Part shown: in pieces, positions 17,418 through 28,328 of the stretch
Layout of the letters: the number at the start of each line of letters is the position of its first letter
How positions within the stretch are numbered: the first letter of the stretch is position 1
The notes under the pieces: model-generated
Told to the model about the DNA's origin: nothing
Database searches by the model: none
What the model saw: the letters and a program-made list of their open reading frames with translations, nothing else
Program-made: the position numbers and the translations under genes
Assembly (NCBI GenBank): GCA_023458555.1
Contig: JAEWYS010000016.1
Location: 124,001-188,000, forward strand
DNA: 64,000 nucleotides
Direction of reading: 5' to 3'
From: Bacteroidota bacterium
GTDB lineage: Bacteria > Bacteroidota > Bacteroidia > Cytophagales > Cytophagaceae

Positions 17418-20400
17418 ATGCTTGGTAGTTTTTACAAAACTATTATACGCTGTTTTTTTTTGATAAGCGTATTTTGTAGTCTGAGTTATCAGGCAATGTC
17501 CGGTGGCCAGGTGAATAATTTTACTGTGTCGTACAACGAGAGCCTGGACCGGATTGAGATCTGGGTACAAAGACGGGCTGATCCTAATAATTGTGGTTGG
17601 AACAATACGACACATGCTTATCCGCGGGTCTATATCGATTTTCGTTGCAGTACGTCTCATAGCTGGCAGCGGATTGACGACTGGGCAGGATCTGCAAAAG
17701 CCGAGGCTGAATGGGCAACTGAGTCCAGGACATTTTATATCAATAATCCTATCCGTGGGCACAATTATTATGAGGTTCGTGTTCAGGCTATAGATGTAGG
17801 TAATATATGGCCGTTAGATGGTTGTACAGGAGGTAAACAGTTACCGGTACATGCAGGCAACCCGGTATCGGGTGGACATAACGGTCGATCCCAAATATTT
17901 ACCGGAATGGGCACTCAATCCCCCGCTTCCTGGGTGTTTTCCGACTTTCAGCTTTCTCATCAGGGTAACAAAAACGTGCTTACCTGGAAAGATCCTTCGG
18001 ACAAAAAAGAATTGAATGAGGCGGTAACTGCCTGGTACTACGATGTCGAAAAGAGAAAGCGAAAAGCGGGGGAGTCTGCATGGTCTGACTGGTCTGCGAT
18101 TGCTACTTATGTGGGTGGAAGAAATAAGGATAACAGCCCTGAAAAGTACGAAGACAATCTGGGTACGGAGACCTGCTATGAATACGAATACAGGCTGAAT
18201 CTTCTTTATGAAGCACATGGATTGCGTTTTCATACGAGAAAAGCGGAAATCAAATCTATCGCACGTCCCAGGGTTACTCCCAAACCGAATACCTTCCGGA
18301 TAGACAATGAGAACATATGTGTTGCTCAATACAGAGCACTGAAATGGGAAATACCTACAGCCAATATTCAGGAGTGTACCGAGCTGTGGTTTACGATAAG
18401 GCGGACACGGCTTAACGCGAATAATAACGATATAGCTGGTTCGGAAGTGGTACTGACCGGGCAGAAAGCCGGTACGACTTATGGAGGGGAACCGGTTTCC
18501 CGGGGCTCTGATAATATTACTACTGTAGTAAGTGGCAATAATACTTCATTTACGTTTGTCGATAATTACGATCTGAGCAATAATACCCGGTACCGGTATA
18601 TGCTGACTGCTGTGTCGGGAATCAACGCGAATGGTATTACAGGTACTACCCAGACGATTGAGGCAACGGAAAAGCCAATTGCCCAGGTAACGGGAACATT
18701 GAACCCGGTGACAGTTACAGTTACAGCATCAGTAAATGACCTGGCTAAGGCCATTACGATCAACTGGACAGATGAATGGGATAATGAAGATCGGTTCCGT
18801 GTATTTAAGAAACCCAGAGGCGCTTCTGATGACGAGGCTGTCCAGATAGGAGAAGTCGGGGCCGGCATTACCACCTTTACCTATAGTGAAGGGACCATTT
18901 GTCAGCCATTTGAGTATATAGTCAGGGGGCAGAACTATTGTGATACCCGGACGGTCGGGGTGGTTGGAACGGCTACCCCTCTACAGATTTCCGGTGATAT
19001 ATCTGATACCTATGTCGAAAACGCGCTGCAGGCTTACAAAGGATATCAGAGTGATTATGTACAGTTAAACTGGACAGTAGACAAAAACAACGGCTCACTT
19101 AGCAGGCAGCATATATACAGAAGAGCACTGGGAGATGAAAGTGAACCGGAGCTGATCGCAACAGTTGGAGAGGGCATCAGGCAATACAGAGATTTCGATG
19201 TGGAAACTCATACTTTGCATGAATATTTTCTGGCAGGCGAGGGGGCCTGTGGTTCTCTGCCCCTGCTTACTAACAGGGTATCGGATATTGGTTATAGGGT
19301 TCCATATGGTATGATTACCGGGCATATCGAATACGAAGGAGGTATCAGTGTCAGGGAGTGTAACGTAGCTGTTGAAAGTTCTTCAGGAGTCAATACCAAT
19401 AAGTCCGTGTATCTTGACGGAGACAGAGATTACTATGTCTTTCTGGATAATGATAATGATGCTGCTACCACCGCTGCCATGACGAATATAACCGGTCAGC
19501 ACTATACAAAGCAGGCTGATTTGGATTTTATGATGGGTACCAATGACCGGACGATAGAATTCTGGTTTAATGCTGAGGAGTTTGGAAAAGATTTTGTGTT
19601 TGCCATTGGGCATCCGGATGGTGATGTACACAATGGCTTTTACCTGGCTACTCCCAGTGCCGGCAATCTTACCTGGGAGCTGGTATTGAGACAGGGCGCA
19701 AGCATTGAGTTCAGTCTTGATATTCATCCGGGCGAGTGGCATCACTTTGCTATTACCAATACGCAGGGACAGGGGGCTGAAGATGATGAGGTAAGAGTTT
19801 ATGTTGATGGCAGCAATCTGGACATCAACGGCAACCCAATGTTGTGGCATCGTAACATGGATCTGAACCGTACTAGCGGAGTATTCAGACATTCGCTGTT
19901 TATTGGTTCGGATAAATGGACAAGCGATCTTACGAATACCTTTCATGGATATATTGATGAGTTCCGTTGCTGGGGCATTGCCCGAACAGAGGAGCAGATT
20001 CGAAATTCAATGCATTCTTTTCTGCAAGGTAATGAAGCAGGTCTGGGTATTTATCTTCGTATGGATGAGGGAACCGGCAACTTTTTATATGATGCTTCTT
20101 ACAAAGCTGGAAATCAGTTCAACGGAAATCATGCTATTAAGCCTCAGAGACAGCATGTATTCAATAATCCCGTGTACTCCGATGTGATACCTGCTCCGGA
20201 GCAGTTGGGTTACAATGCGGTTACGGATGAAGATGGTAACTATGTCGTGAAGTATGTGCGTTATGAAAATAGTGGTGAGCTTTTCAAGATTACACCATTT
20301 ATTAAGAATCACAAATTTCAGCCAAACAATCGTTCGGTATTTGTCGGCTTGAGCAATCCGGTACACAACAATCAGGATTTTAAGGATATTTCTTCGTTTC

Positions 20401-23400
20401 CGGTTTCAGGGACGATCTATTACGGGAATAATGAACATGAACGTTTTTGCCCCGCTGAGGGTATCTATCTTACAGTAGACGGTAATATCGTGGTAAGAGA
20501 TGGTATGCCTGTTCAGACTAATGCAGACGGAGAGTTTACTATTAATGTACCCATTGGAGAACATTACATTTCCGCGCAGCAGACATTGCATACATTTGCT
20601 GCGGGGCGTTTCCCGGCGCAAGGAACACATGATTTCCAACAACCCGTTTCCGGATTAGAGTTTGTCGACAATACAAAAATGACCGTACTCGGTAAAGTGG
20701 CGGGTGGTAAAACAGAAGGAGATAAAATCAGCGGTCTGAAGCGCTCAAAGAACAATATTGGAACAGCTACCCTGATTTTTGAATCGACAAAGGGGTGCTA
20801 TTCGGATACCGTTTCGACAGATCAATACGGGGAATATAGAATAGACGTGTTCCCGCTGGAATATACCTTGTATGGAGGGGGCAGTATAAGCAATAAGGAA
20901 ATTTTTATTGCTTCCAACCCGCTGATCCGTTTCGAAAGCCAGGTGGTAAATCTGTCGCAGATGCAGCCCCGCCAAACCATATCTGACACGATTTTCAGTG
21001 ATCAGGGTACCGTATTACGAATTGATACGGTTTCGTACAATTTCAAAAAAGACTTTATATACAGGGCGCCACATTCCATGGTCGTTATGGATACTTCAGG
21101 TAATGAAATTAAAGAAGGTGTGGATTACAAAATCGGAGAATCATATATCGCGATTGAAGAAAGAGGCATACGTGACACTGTGCAGACAGACCAGCTGGCC
21201 TATCCTGTGTTTTATAAATCGGGAACATATGACCTGAGAATCAGACTCACTGAGATCTATGTAAATAGGGATGCAGGAGAAAATGCACTTGTATATGATA
21301 CCGTAGGTGTAACGGATGCGGAGATAACGGTCAATAATGGTTTTTCAGGTGAAACATCCAGTTTTACGATTGACAATCAAAAGGGAGATTCCTTATACTC
21401 TTTCAGAGTAGGAGAGCCAAACCTGACTACCAATCCATTATTTCCTGAGCAGGATTACCTCAAAAACGTAGAAATCGTATCGGTTAAAGGACTAGAATCT
21501 AATACGTGGAAACTACCCGGTTATGTGTTTGGCGCCAGTGCAGACGGAACAAAGTTTACTACACAGGGGCCGGAAATGCCACAGCATATTTTGCGGGATC
21601 CTCCCGGTTCCAACAGTTTTGCTTCTATTACCAAAGGTAGTGAATTCAGGAGCAACTTTTCCTGGCGACTGGACGGATCGGTTGATTCTGAGGTGAAGAT
21701 AGGCGCTTCTGTGGGAGCAAACTTTACGGCAGGTTTTGGAGTATCGATTAAAACCGACATAGAAGGAGAGACCTACCATACCTGGGGAGGTTCAGCTACC
21801 CTGGGAGGGGGAGAGGATTACTCGGAAACCGTGACTATTTCGGAAACCATCAGCACGAGTAGCGATCCTTCTATGGTAGGCGCTGATGCGGACCTGTTTA
21901 TCGGAAGTTCCAGAAATATTGATTTCGGAGTAGCGGACATTCTTGAGTTTGTGCCGGAAGAGTTGTGCGGTGGCAATGTGCCATGTAAGGCGACGGATGT
22001 GGTTGTTTCGCAAAGCGGTAAGTCGTACAGTATCGGAAGGCGTAAAGGGTTTATGGTGGAGCCGCAGGGGTATGCCACGTATTTTATCTATAGCCAGAAA
22101 CATATCCGTGATCAGTTGATTCCGGACCTGATAGCCCTGAGAAATCACCAGTTGGAAACAAGTCCGGATTATCGTATTGTATTTGCAGATAAAAATGATT
22201 CCAGATATGGTGCAAATAATGACGATGACATATGGGGAAATTCGAAGTCTGATGCAGACTCTGTCGGTCCGAGTTACCATTTTACAAAAGTTTTTGCTCC
22301 TGATGAGCCACAGGTAGATTCTGTACGCTGGTACAACCAGCAGATTCGCCTTTGGCAGGAGTCATTAGCTCTTAATGAACGAATGAAAGTAAATGCAGTA
22401 GAAGGGCAAAACGTTAATGATGCGGGAAATCTGGAAGAAACAGTTGGAGCCGGGGCCAACCGGTCATATGCGTTGCTGGAACAGAGAGTTAAGGATATGG
22501 AAAGAAATGTTTCATTTAGTTCGGGATCCTCATATTCCCGAAGCGTTACATTGAGTAATGATATATCATGGGTTTTTAACTGGGAAGTAGCATTGTCACT
22601 GGCTTTTGGCGCGGAAGTAAAAGGCAAGGTAAATAATACAGGAGCTTCCATTAATAAGTCAATTAAATTTGGTGTGAAGCAAAGCGGGTCAACATCAACC
22701 GGTGAATCGCATTCTATTGATTATGCCTTTACGTTACAGGATGACAATGATGGCGATTTTTATTCAGTTGATATTCTGGATGGTGGAAATCAGAATGGCC
22801 CGATCTTTAAAGTGAGAGGGGCAGAGACTTCTTGCCCGTATGAAGGAGCAGTACTTACAAAATATTACCGGCCTGGTATTCAGATACAGCCTGCTACAGT
22901 AAATCGTACAAGACCCGGTATCTCTATTAGCCCTGCCAGGCAGGTAGGTATTCCTTCGGATCAGGAGGCTGTATTTATATTGACGTTGTCCAATAGCAAT
23001 ACCGATGACGATATGATCTATGATTTGTCTGTTGATGATGCTTCCAATCCACATGGCGCTATTCTTTCTATTGATGGTCTTTCTCCCAACAGAGAGTTTT
23101 ATGTTCCGGCTGGCAGCAGTATCAACAAGGTTTTGACAGTCCGCAAAAGTCCGCATGCGAATGAGTTTAACGATATAATGTTGTACTTTACTTCGGCTTG
23201 CAGCCTTCCGTTTTCTCAATTGGTCACGGATCAGGTTTCCTTCAGTGTTTCTTTTGTGCCTACCTGTGCCAGATCTTCTTTGCTGTCGCCAACAAAACAG
23301 TGGGTACTGAATGCTGCTTTCAATGATACATTGCCATTAATCATGACGGATTATGATCTCAATTTCGCAGGTTTTGAAAAGGCAGTGTTCCAGTATAAAC

Positions 23401-26400
23401 CAAGCGCTTCTGCCAACTGGATCAATATGCATGAATTTTACAATAAAGATGCAGCCGGAGGAGATACCCTGCTTTTAGCCCGTTCGAATACCTATACATC
23501 CCATAACTGGAATGTGAGAAACCTTCGGGATGGTAACTATGATTTGCGGATCAAGACGGTATGTGCCAATGGTGTAGAACGTCTGTCTGATACCTATAGC
23601 GGTAAAATGGACCGGCTTAATCCGGTAAACTTTGGTCAGCCAACACCACTCAACGGAGTACTTACCGCCAACGATGAATTGAGTCTGCGCTTCAACGAAA
23701 CGATCAATGAAGGATTGATCAATAAAAATCTGGATATTGATGTTCGTGGGGTACTGAATGGTACAGCGGTCGCGCATTTTACCAGCCTGCGTTTTGCAGG
23801 AGATCAGTCGATGATCATACCGCCGGTTAACCTCAACGGACGGTCCTTTACCCTGGAGTTTTATGCTAAGAAGGCCGGAGCGGGAGCTCAGGTAATTGCT
23901 GCCCAGGAAGGTTTGTGGCAGATTGGCTTTGACGAAAGCGGACACGTTTATTTTGAGACAGGCGGGAACAGGGTATCGACTACCGGTCCGGTCGATCATA
24001 CGGATTGGAATCACTATGCTGTTGTATATGAGCACGTCAACAGACAGATATACATCTATGTCAATACGGAAGCCCAGATGTCCGGCGTGATACCCGTTCC
24101 GGTTGCCGATGGCATGCAGGAACTGAAGATCGGACAAAGCTTTGTGGGAAATATTCATGAACTGAGGCTCTGGGGGGATGTTCGTTCTGTTACAGAAATA
24201 CGCTCCAATTATCTGATGACACAAAGAGCCAATGCGGCTGGCCTGTTGGGTTACTGGCCTATGGATGAAGGAAAAGGTACGATTGCCGGTGATATGACAG
24301 GAAGAAGACAGGCTGTTGTGCCTAATACGTGGAGCTTCGCTCAGGAAGCGAGAGCTCTGCGCTTTGACGGTGTGGACGACCATTTCGAGATTGAAGCTGC
24401 CGCGCTCAATGCGGATCAGGAGACAGATTTTACGCTTTCTTTCTGGTTTAAGCCCGATAACATAGTAAACAGTACCTTGATTTCCAACGGTAATACAGAT
24501 GAAAGTAGCACAGCGTATCAGCCTACCGCCTGGGCGGTATACGCAGATGCACAGGGCAAGCTTTTTGTAAAAAACAATGGCTATACCCTGAGTGTAAATA
24601 ATCCTCCTTTTTCAAGTGAATGGCATCATTTTGCCCTGGTAGTCAACAGACAGGGTAGCGCCAATGTATATCTGGATGGTCATGTAACTGCCAGTGTCAG
24701 CAGCAATCCTTTCGCGGCGTTCGCCGGAGCCAGTGTTTATCTGGGGGCTTATGGCCGGATAGAAGCAGGTACTGAGGTGCTGGACCGTTACTTTAAAGGT
24801 TCAGTTGATGAGCTGCGTTTCTGGAATGCGGCCCGTGAGCAGAAACAGATTGCTCGTGACGCTTATCATCGTCTAAAAGGCGATGAGCCGGGATTGCTGG
24901 CTTACTATCCTTTTGAGAAATACGCGGATGCGGGGCTGGGACAGCTTGCATTGACGGAGACAAAGGAAGATCAGGCTGATAAATCAGCGATTGGCTTGTA
25001 TCCGTTTCCTGCCGAGCTGAAGGGGGCAACTTTTACTCCGGAAACCGCTCCTATCAAAATCGAAAGACCGGTGGAGGCCGTCACATTCACCTATGCAGTA
25101 AACAACGATGCGATTATTATTACCCCGACCATCGCGCCGGAACGTATTGAAAAGACCATTCTTGATATTACAGTACGGAATATTCAGGATCTGAATGGTA
25201 ATACGATGAGTTCGGCGGTAACATGGACGGCTTTCGTCAGCAAAAATCAGGTAGCATGGTCCGAGGCCGGACATACAGCTACTATTGAAAAAGGAAAGGA
25301 GTACCTGTTTACGGCTATTATTGACAATCTGGGCGGTAAGCAGGAAAGCTACAGCATCATCAATCTGCCTGCCTGGCTGGAAGCAAGCCGGGTATCCGGT
25401 TTTATAAACCCGAAAAGCAGTCAGACCATTCAGTTCCGGGTGAAAGAAGGACTGAATATCGGGACCTATGAAGAGAGTCTTGTTTTGTCTACACAGTTTG
25501 GTGATAGCGAAGTGTATGCGCTCATAGTAAATGTAACAGGTGAAACTCCGGTCTGGAGTATTAATCCGGGCGACTTTGAATACTCTATGGGTGTGGTCGG
25601 TCAGCTGAGAATTAATGACGTATTTTCCACAGACGAAAATGATATGCTCGCGGCCTTTGTTAACGGAGAGCTGCGCGGAGTGGCTAATATATCCAGAATG
25701 TCAGGAAGCGGTAGTTACCGTGTTTATCTCAATATATACAGCAATACGGCAGAGGGTGAAAAGATTACGTTCCGCATCTGGGATGCCAGCCGGGGAGTAA
25801 TTCTGGAAGATATTTCACCGGAAATAATCTTTGTTAATAATGCACTGGAGGGTACACAGGCCAATCCGGTAGTATTTGAAGGAGGCGGTATACAGCTTTC
25901 TTCCATTATGCTTAAACCGGGTTGGAACTGGATTTCGATCAATGTTGAACCTGCCAGCCCGGATGTCGATTCGGTATTGTCCGGGTTGCATGCATCCAAT
26001 GGTGATCTGATCAAAGGCAGCGGACAGTACGACCAGTATATGAATACCGTTGGCTGGATCGGTTCGCTGAGTACTTCGGGAGGAATCAACGTTAAGGAAA
26101 GCTACAAAATCCGGGTGGCGAAAGAAAGTGTGCTGCCGGTAAAAGGCAGGGCGATCGATTTGCGGACAACGCCTGTGCCTGTACATACGGGCTGGAACTG
26201 GATTGCATACGTTGGCTCAAATATCCTGCAGGTCAATGAGGCCTTGGCTTCTTATCAGGCCGCCGAAGGCGATGTAGTAAAAGGACAGAAGCATTTTGCG
26301 GTATATGATCCGTCCGAAGGATGGGTAGGAAGCCTTGCCACGTTCGAACCGGGGCATGGTTATATGCTGAATGCAAGCAACACGGGAGCGATTATTTATC

Positions 26401-27035
26401 CGGGTCTGTCTGTTTTCTCCTCTGGCAGAAACGGAGTTGTTCGCATACTTGATCTGCCTGTGTCGTCCTACGAAAGCAATATGAATATTATTGCCGAACT
26501 GGAGCAGGTGAGCGCTGACTTCGGAACCGAATACTGGTTGATAGCCAGAGATAAAACAGGAAAGCTTCTGGGTGGAGTTGAAGACAGGGATGCTGTATAC
26601 TATCTGACGGTAGAAGGCAATGCATCGCTGGGAACGCTGAGCTTCTATCTGAAGCATAAAGTAAGCGGTGAGGAGCTGCCTCTGGAAGAAAGTCTGAGTT
26701 TTGTTCCTGATGCGTTGATCGGTTACCCGCAGAGCTATAAGCTGCATCTGCGCGAAAGTATACTGACACAGTCGCTTACGAACAGCGTGTCTGTATACCC
26801 TAATCCTGTTGGCGGGCATACGGAACTGAAGATCCGTTATACCAGCGCGGAAGAAGGAGAGCTGCATATTGAAGTATATTCCCTGCTCGGACTTCCGGTT
26901 GCTGAGGTATATAAGGGAGCAATAAGCCGGGGAAATAGTGTGTTTACCTGCAATACGGAGAAGTTGGCCGGTGGAGTGTATATGCTGGTAGTAAGCAGAG
27001 ACGGAGAAAAAGAGACAATCAAATTTACCAAATAA
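17418..27035 (+). CDS. Giant multidomain LamG / T9SS type A surface protein
   Basis: The product is about 3205 residues from the ATG at 17418; the TTG at 17394 adds eight residues. A signal peptide is followed by FN3/Ig-like segments (residues 20-620). A LamG jelly-roll lies at about 660-895 (TIEFWFNAEEFG ... WHHFAITNT ... GYIDEFRCWGIARTEEQI). A carboxypeptidase-regulatory-like stretch follows (DEDGNYVVKYV). A Gly/Ser/Thr-rich beta region lies at about 1395-1800. Two further LamG domains occur at about 2140-2300 and 2310-2510. A repeated domain with VWSINPGDFEYSM and a C-terminal type A sorting domain (SVSVYPNPVGGHTELKI ... LAGGVYMLVVSRDG) complete the protein. T9SS should export it and anchor it on the cell surface; adhesion or glycan binding is inferred from LamG. 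It is apparently operonic with the next gene. Confidence 0.88.
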   Translation: MLGSFYKTIIRCFFLISVFCSLSYQAMSGGQVNNFTVSYNESLDRIEIWVQRRADPNNCGWNNTTHAYPRVYIDFRCSTSHSWQRIDDWAGSAKAEAEWATESRTFYINNPIRGHNYYEVRVQAIDVGNIWPLDGCTGGKQLPVHAGNPVSGGHNGRSQIFTGMGTQSPASWVFSDFQLSHQGNKNVLTWKDPSDKKELNEAVTAWYYDVEKRKRKAGESAWSDWSAIATYVGGRNKDNSPEKYEDNLGTETCYEYEYRLNLLYEAHGLRFHTRKAEIKSIARPRVTPKPNTFRIDNENICVAQYRALKWEIPTANIQECTELWFTIRRTRLNANNNDIAGSEVVLTGQKAGTTYGGEPVSRGSDNITTVVSGNNTSFTFVDNYDLSNNTRYRYMLTAVSGINANGITGTTQTIEATEKPIAQVTGTLNPVTVTVTASVNDLAKAITINWTDEWDNEDRFRVFKKPRGASDDEAVQIGEVGAGITTFTYSEGTICQPFEYIVRGQNYCDTRTVGVVGTATPLQISGDISDTYVENALQAYKGYQSDYVQLNWTVDKNNGSLSRQHIYRRALGDESEPELIATVGEGIRQYRDFDVETHTLHEYFLAGEGACGSLPLLTNRVSDIGYRVPYGMITGHIEYEGGISVRECNVAVESSSGVNTNKSVYLDGDRDYYVFLDNDNDAATTAAMTNITGQHYTKQADLDFMMGTNDRTIEFWFNAEEFGKDFVFAIGHPDGDVHNGFYLATPSAGNLTWELVLRQGASIEFSLDIHPGEWHHFAITNTQGQGAEDDEVRVYVDGSNLDINGNPMLWHRNMDLNRTSGVFRHSLFIGSDKWTSDLTNTFHGYIDEFRCWGIARTEEQIRNSMHSFLQGNEAGLGIYLRMDEGTGNFLYDASYKAGNQFNGNHAIKPQRQHVFNNPVYSDVIPAPEQLGYNAVTDEDGNYVVKYVRYENSGELFKITPFIKNHKFQPNNRSVFVGLSNPVHNNQDFKDISSFPVSGTIYYGNNEHERFCPAEGIYLTVDGNIVVRDGMPVQTNADGEFTINVPIGEHYISAQQTLHTFAAGRFPAQGTHDFQQPVSGLEFVDNTKMTVLGKVAGGKTEGDKISGLKRSKNNIGTATLIFESTKGCYSDTVSTDQYGEYRIDVFPLEYTLYGGGSISNKEIFIASNPLIRFESQVVNLSQMQPRQTISDTIFSDQGTVLRIDTVSYNFKKDFIYRAPHSMVVMDTSGNEIKEGVDYKIGESYIAIEERGIRDTVQTDQLAYPVFYKSGTYDLRIRLTEIYVNRDAGENALVYDTVGVTDAEITVNNGFSGETSSFTIDNQKGDSLYSFRVGEPNLTTNPLFPEQDYLKNVEIVSVKGLESNTWKLPGYVFGASADGTKFTTQGPEMPQHILRDPPGSNSFASITKGSEFRSNFSWRLDGSVDSEVKIGASVGANFTAGFGVSIKTDIEGETYHTWGGSATLGGGEDYSETVTISETISTSSDPSMVGADADLFIGSSRNIDFGVADILEFVPEELCGGNVPCKATDVVVSQSGKSYSIGRRKGFMVEPQGYATYFIYSQKHIRDQLIPDLIALRNHQLETSPDYRIVFADKNDSRYGANNDDDIWGNSKSDADSVGPSYHFTKVFAPDEPQVDSVRWYNQQIRLWQESLALNERMKVNAVEGQNVNDAGNLEETVGAGANRSYALLEQRVKDMERNVSFSSGSSYSRSVTLSNDISWVFNWEVALSLAFGAEVKGKVNNTGASINKSIKFGVKQSGSTSTGESHSIDYAFTLQDDNDGDFYSVDILDGGNQNGPIFKVRGAETSCPYEGAVLTKYYRPGIQIQPATVNRTRPGISISPARQVGIPSDQEAVFILTLSNSNTDDDMIYDLSVDDASNPHGAILSIDGLSPNREFYVPAGSSINKVLTVRKSPHANEFNDIMLYFTSACSLPFSQLVTDQVSFSVSFVPTCARSSLLSPTKQWVLNAAFNDTLPLIMTDYDLNFAGFEKAVFQYKPSASANWINMHEFYNKDAAGGDTLLLARSNTYTSHNWNVRNLRDGNYDLRIKTVCANGVERLSDTYSGKMDRLNPVNFGQPTPLNGVLTANDELSLRFNETINEGLINKNLDIDVRGVLNGTAVAHFTSLRFAGDQSMIIPPVNLNGRSFTLEFYAKKAGAGAQVIAAQEGLWQIGFDESGHVYFETGGNRVSTTGPVDHTDWNHYAVVYEHVNRQIYIYVNTEAQMSGVIPVPVADGMQELKIGQSFVGNIHELRLWGDVRSVTEIRSNYLMTQRANAAGLLGYWPMDEGKGTIAGDMTGRRQAVVPNTWSFAQEARALRFDGVDDHFEIEAAALNADQETDFTLSFWFKPDNIVNSTLISNGNTDESSTAYQPTAWAVYADAQGKLFVKNNGYTLSVNNPPFSSEWHHFALVVNRQGSANVYLDGHVTASVSSNPFAAFAGASVYLGAYGRIEAGTEVLDRYFKGSVDELRFWNAAREQKQIARDAYHRLKGDEPGLLAYYPFEKYADAGLGQLALTETKEDQADKSAIGLYPFPAELKGATFTPETAPIKIERPVEAVTFTYAVNNDAIIITPTIAPERIEKTILDITVRNIQDLNGNTMSSAVTWTAFVSKNQVAWSEAGHTATIEKGKEYLFTAIIDNLGGKQESYSIINLPAWLEASRVSGFINPKSSQTIQFRVKEGLNIGTYEESLVLSTQFGDSEVYALIVNVTGETPVWSINPGDFEYSMGVVGQLRINDVFSTDENDMLAAFVNGELRGVANISRMSGSGSYRVYLNIYSNTAEGEKITFRIWDASRGVILEDISPEIIFVNNALEGTQANPVVFEGGGIQLSSIMLKPGWNWISINVEPASPDVDSVLSGLHASNGDLIKGSGQYDQYMNTVGWIGSLSTSGGINVKESYKIRVAKESVLPVKGRAIDLRTTPVPVHTGWNWIAYVGSNILQVNEALASYQAAEGDVVKGQKHFAVYDPSEGWVGSLATFEPGHGYMLNASNTGAIIYPGLSVFSSGRNGVVRILDLPVSSYESNMNIIAELEQVSADFGTEYWLIARDKTGKLLGGVEDRDAVYYLTVEGNASLGTLSFYLKHKVSGEELPLEESLSFVPDALIGYPQSYKLHLRESILTQSLTNSVSVYPNPVGGHTELKIRYTSAEEGELHIEVYSLLGLPVAEVYKGAISRGNSVFTCNTEKLAGGVYMLVVSRDGEKETIKFTK

Positions 27036-27047
27036 GGGAGACATTGT

Positions 27048-28220
27048 ATGCGTATAGTTGTAAGTTGTCTCATGATCGTTTGCTTCCTGACAATGTTTGA
27101 TTGTCAGGAAGCAGGCGCTCAGGCTGTAGGAGAGGTAAATCCTGCAGATTATCAGTTTAGCATGAATATCACGGGAGTCTGCGTGTCTGGCTGTGTTTTT
27201 TCGGGCAATAAAGAAAACAGGATATATGCTTTTGCCGGTGATGAATTGCGTGGTTCTGCTACCTTTTCAGTCGGATATAACGATCTGGCGCTCGCTTTTC
27301 TGACAGTTTTCAGTAATAAGGCGTCAGGAGAAGCGCTACGCTTTGAACTGTATGATGCAGGATTGGATAAAGTCCTGAACCTGCCTGTGAAACTGAGCTT
27401 TACAGAAAATGGTATTCATGGAAGTATAGAAGCGCCTTTTCAGTTTTACGATGATGCTCCGGTGCTTACCGGAAGGTTGCTTGAGCAGATACCCGGAGTG
27501 CTTTGGTATACAGGAGAAGCGGATGGTTTGGTGTATACCTGGTACAAAAATGAAACCCTTTTGGGAAGCGGTGATATAGCCTCCCTGCATGTATGCGGAA
27601 GCGGCTGGTACAAGGTGGAAGTGCAAAACGGAGACTGTAGTTTATTGAAAGACTCCCTGCTTTATACTGGCAGTGATGCGGAAATAAGCGTACGAAAAGA
27701 ACTGACAGCGGAGCAAAAACTGATTCATCGCCTTACAGTAAGTGATTGTGAAGATTCTTTTAATTCCTATATCTATGAGCTGGTACCTGGAGATGGGAGT
27801 GAGGACAATTATATGTTTGAAGTAAGGGGCGATACACTGGTAATGTTGTCTGGTATTGATATTGATCGCCTGAATTATGCCATACGGGTTAAAGCTACTG
27901 ATCGTTTTGGAAATGTTGTGGAACAGGCGATTCAGACAGAGTATGTCGCCGTCGGTATATCCGGTCGCTTAGCAGAAGAAGTAAAGCTGTATCCCAATCC
28001 TTTTGAAGGAGGCAGGTTGTACCTTACACTGCCCGGGGAATATGGACAGGAAGTCAGGGCAAAAATAGTGACCATGGATGCTATGTCAGGAGATGCAGGA
28101 CAGCGACTAAGCAAAGGAGTGAATGAATTACAGGGAGCGAATGAACTATCGCCGGGCTTGTACTTTCTCGAAATACAAACCGGGCAGGTTACGGTATATA
28201 AAAAGCTGATAAAGAAGTAA
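27048..28220 (+). CDS. T9SS type A secreted protein, companion of the giant LamG protein
   Basis: This 390-residue protein starts 12 bases after the giant gene with a purine-rich stretch (aagggaga) before the ATG, unusually Shine-Dalgarno-like for this window. Residues 25-130 (VNPADYQFSM ... YAFAGDELRGSATFSV) are clearly related to a module near the end of the giant protein (INPGDFEYSM ... AAFVNGELRGVANI). A middle region resembles an Ig/PKD-type segment (YTWYKNETLLGSGDIASLHV) and a cadherin-like segment. It ends in a type A T9SS sorting domain (VKLYPNPFEGGRLYLTL ... LSPGLYFLEIQTG). Co-transcription and shared modules suggest the two products work together on the surface. Confidence 0.85.
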   Translation: MRIVVSCLMIVCFLTMFDCQEAGAQAVGEVNPADYQFSMNITGVCVSGCVFSGNKENRIYAFAGDELRGSATFSVGYNDLALAFLTVFSNKASGEALRFELYDAGLDKVLNLPVKLSFTENGIHGSIEAPFQFYDDAPVLTGRLLEQIPGVLWYTGEADGLVYTWYKNETLLGSGDIASLHVCGSGWYKVEVQNGDCSLLKDSLLYTGSDAEISVRKELTAEQKLIHRLTVSDCEDSFNSYIYELVPGDGSEDNYMFEVRGDTLVMLSGIDIDRLNYAIRVKATDRFGNVVEQAIQTEYVAVGISGRLAEEVKLYPNPFEGGRLYLTLPGEYGQEVRAKIVTMDAMSGDAGQRLSKGVNELQGANELSPGLYFLEIQTGQVTVYKKLIKK

Positions 28221-28243
28221 GTGTTGAATGGTGTCGGGGGGCT

Positions 28244-28290
28244 CCAGGTGGCTGAGATTTCTGAAACCTGTGCACTTCGAAACTCAACTT
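28244..28290. repeat. Degenerate copy of the GAGNNNCTC-GA hairpin repeat
   Basis: CAGGTGGCTGAGATTTCTGA followed by AACCTG, then an inverted partner (cttcgaaactcaac), resembles decayed versions of the hairpin repeats clustered at 61.2-62.2 kb. It lies between the convergent companion gene and the OmpA gene. The match is imperfect. Confidence 0.4.
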
Positions 28291-28328
28291 TTACCTTTGA
28301 TTCTTAAGTTTGCAAAAATGTCTATCAA

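Noticed and set aside
23475..24383. 302-codon minus-strand ORF inside the giant LamG gene
   Set aside because: It is antisense to a well-supported LamG region and encodes no recognisable protein; a shadow frame of a long gene.
26217..27044. 275-codon minus-strand ORF at the 3' end of the giant gene
   Set aside because: It is antisense to the T9SS sorting domain region and has no protein features.
28292..28312. TACCTTTG and TAAGTTTG matches to the -7 consensus on the plus strand
   Set aside because: The genes just downstream are on the opposite strand, so these matches drive nothing visible.
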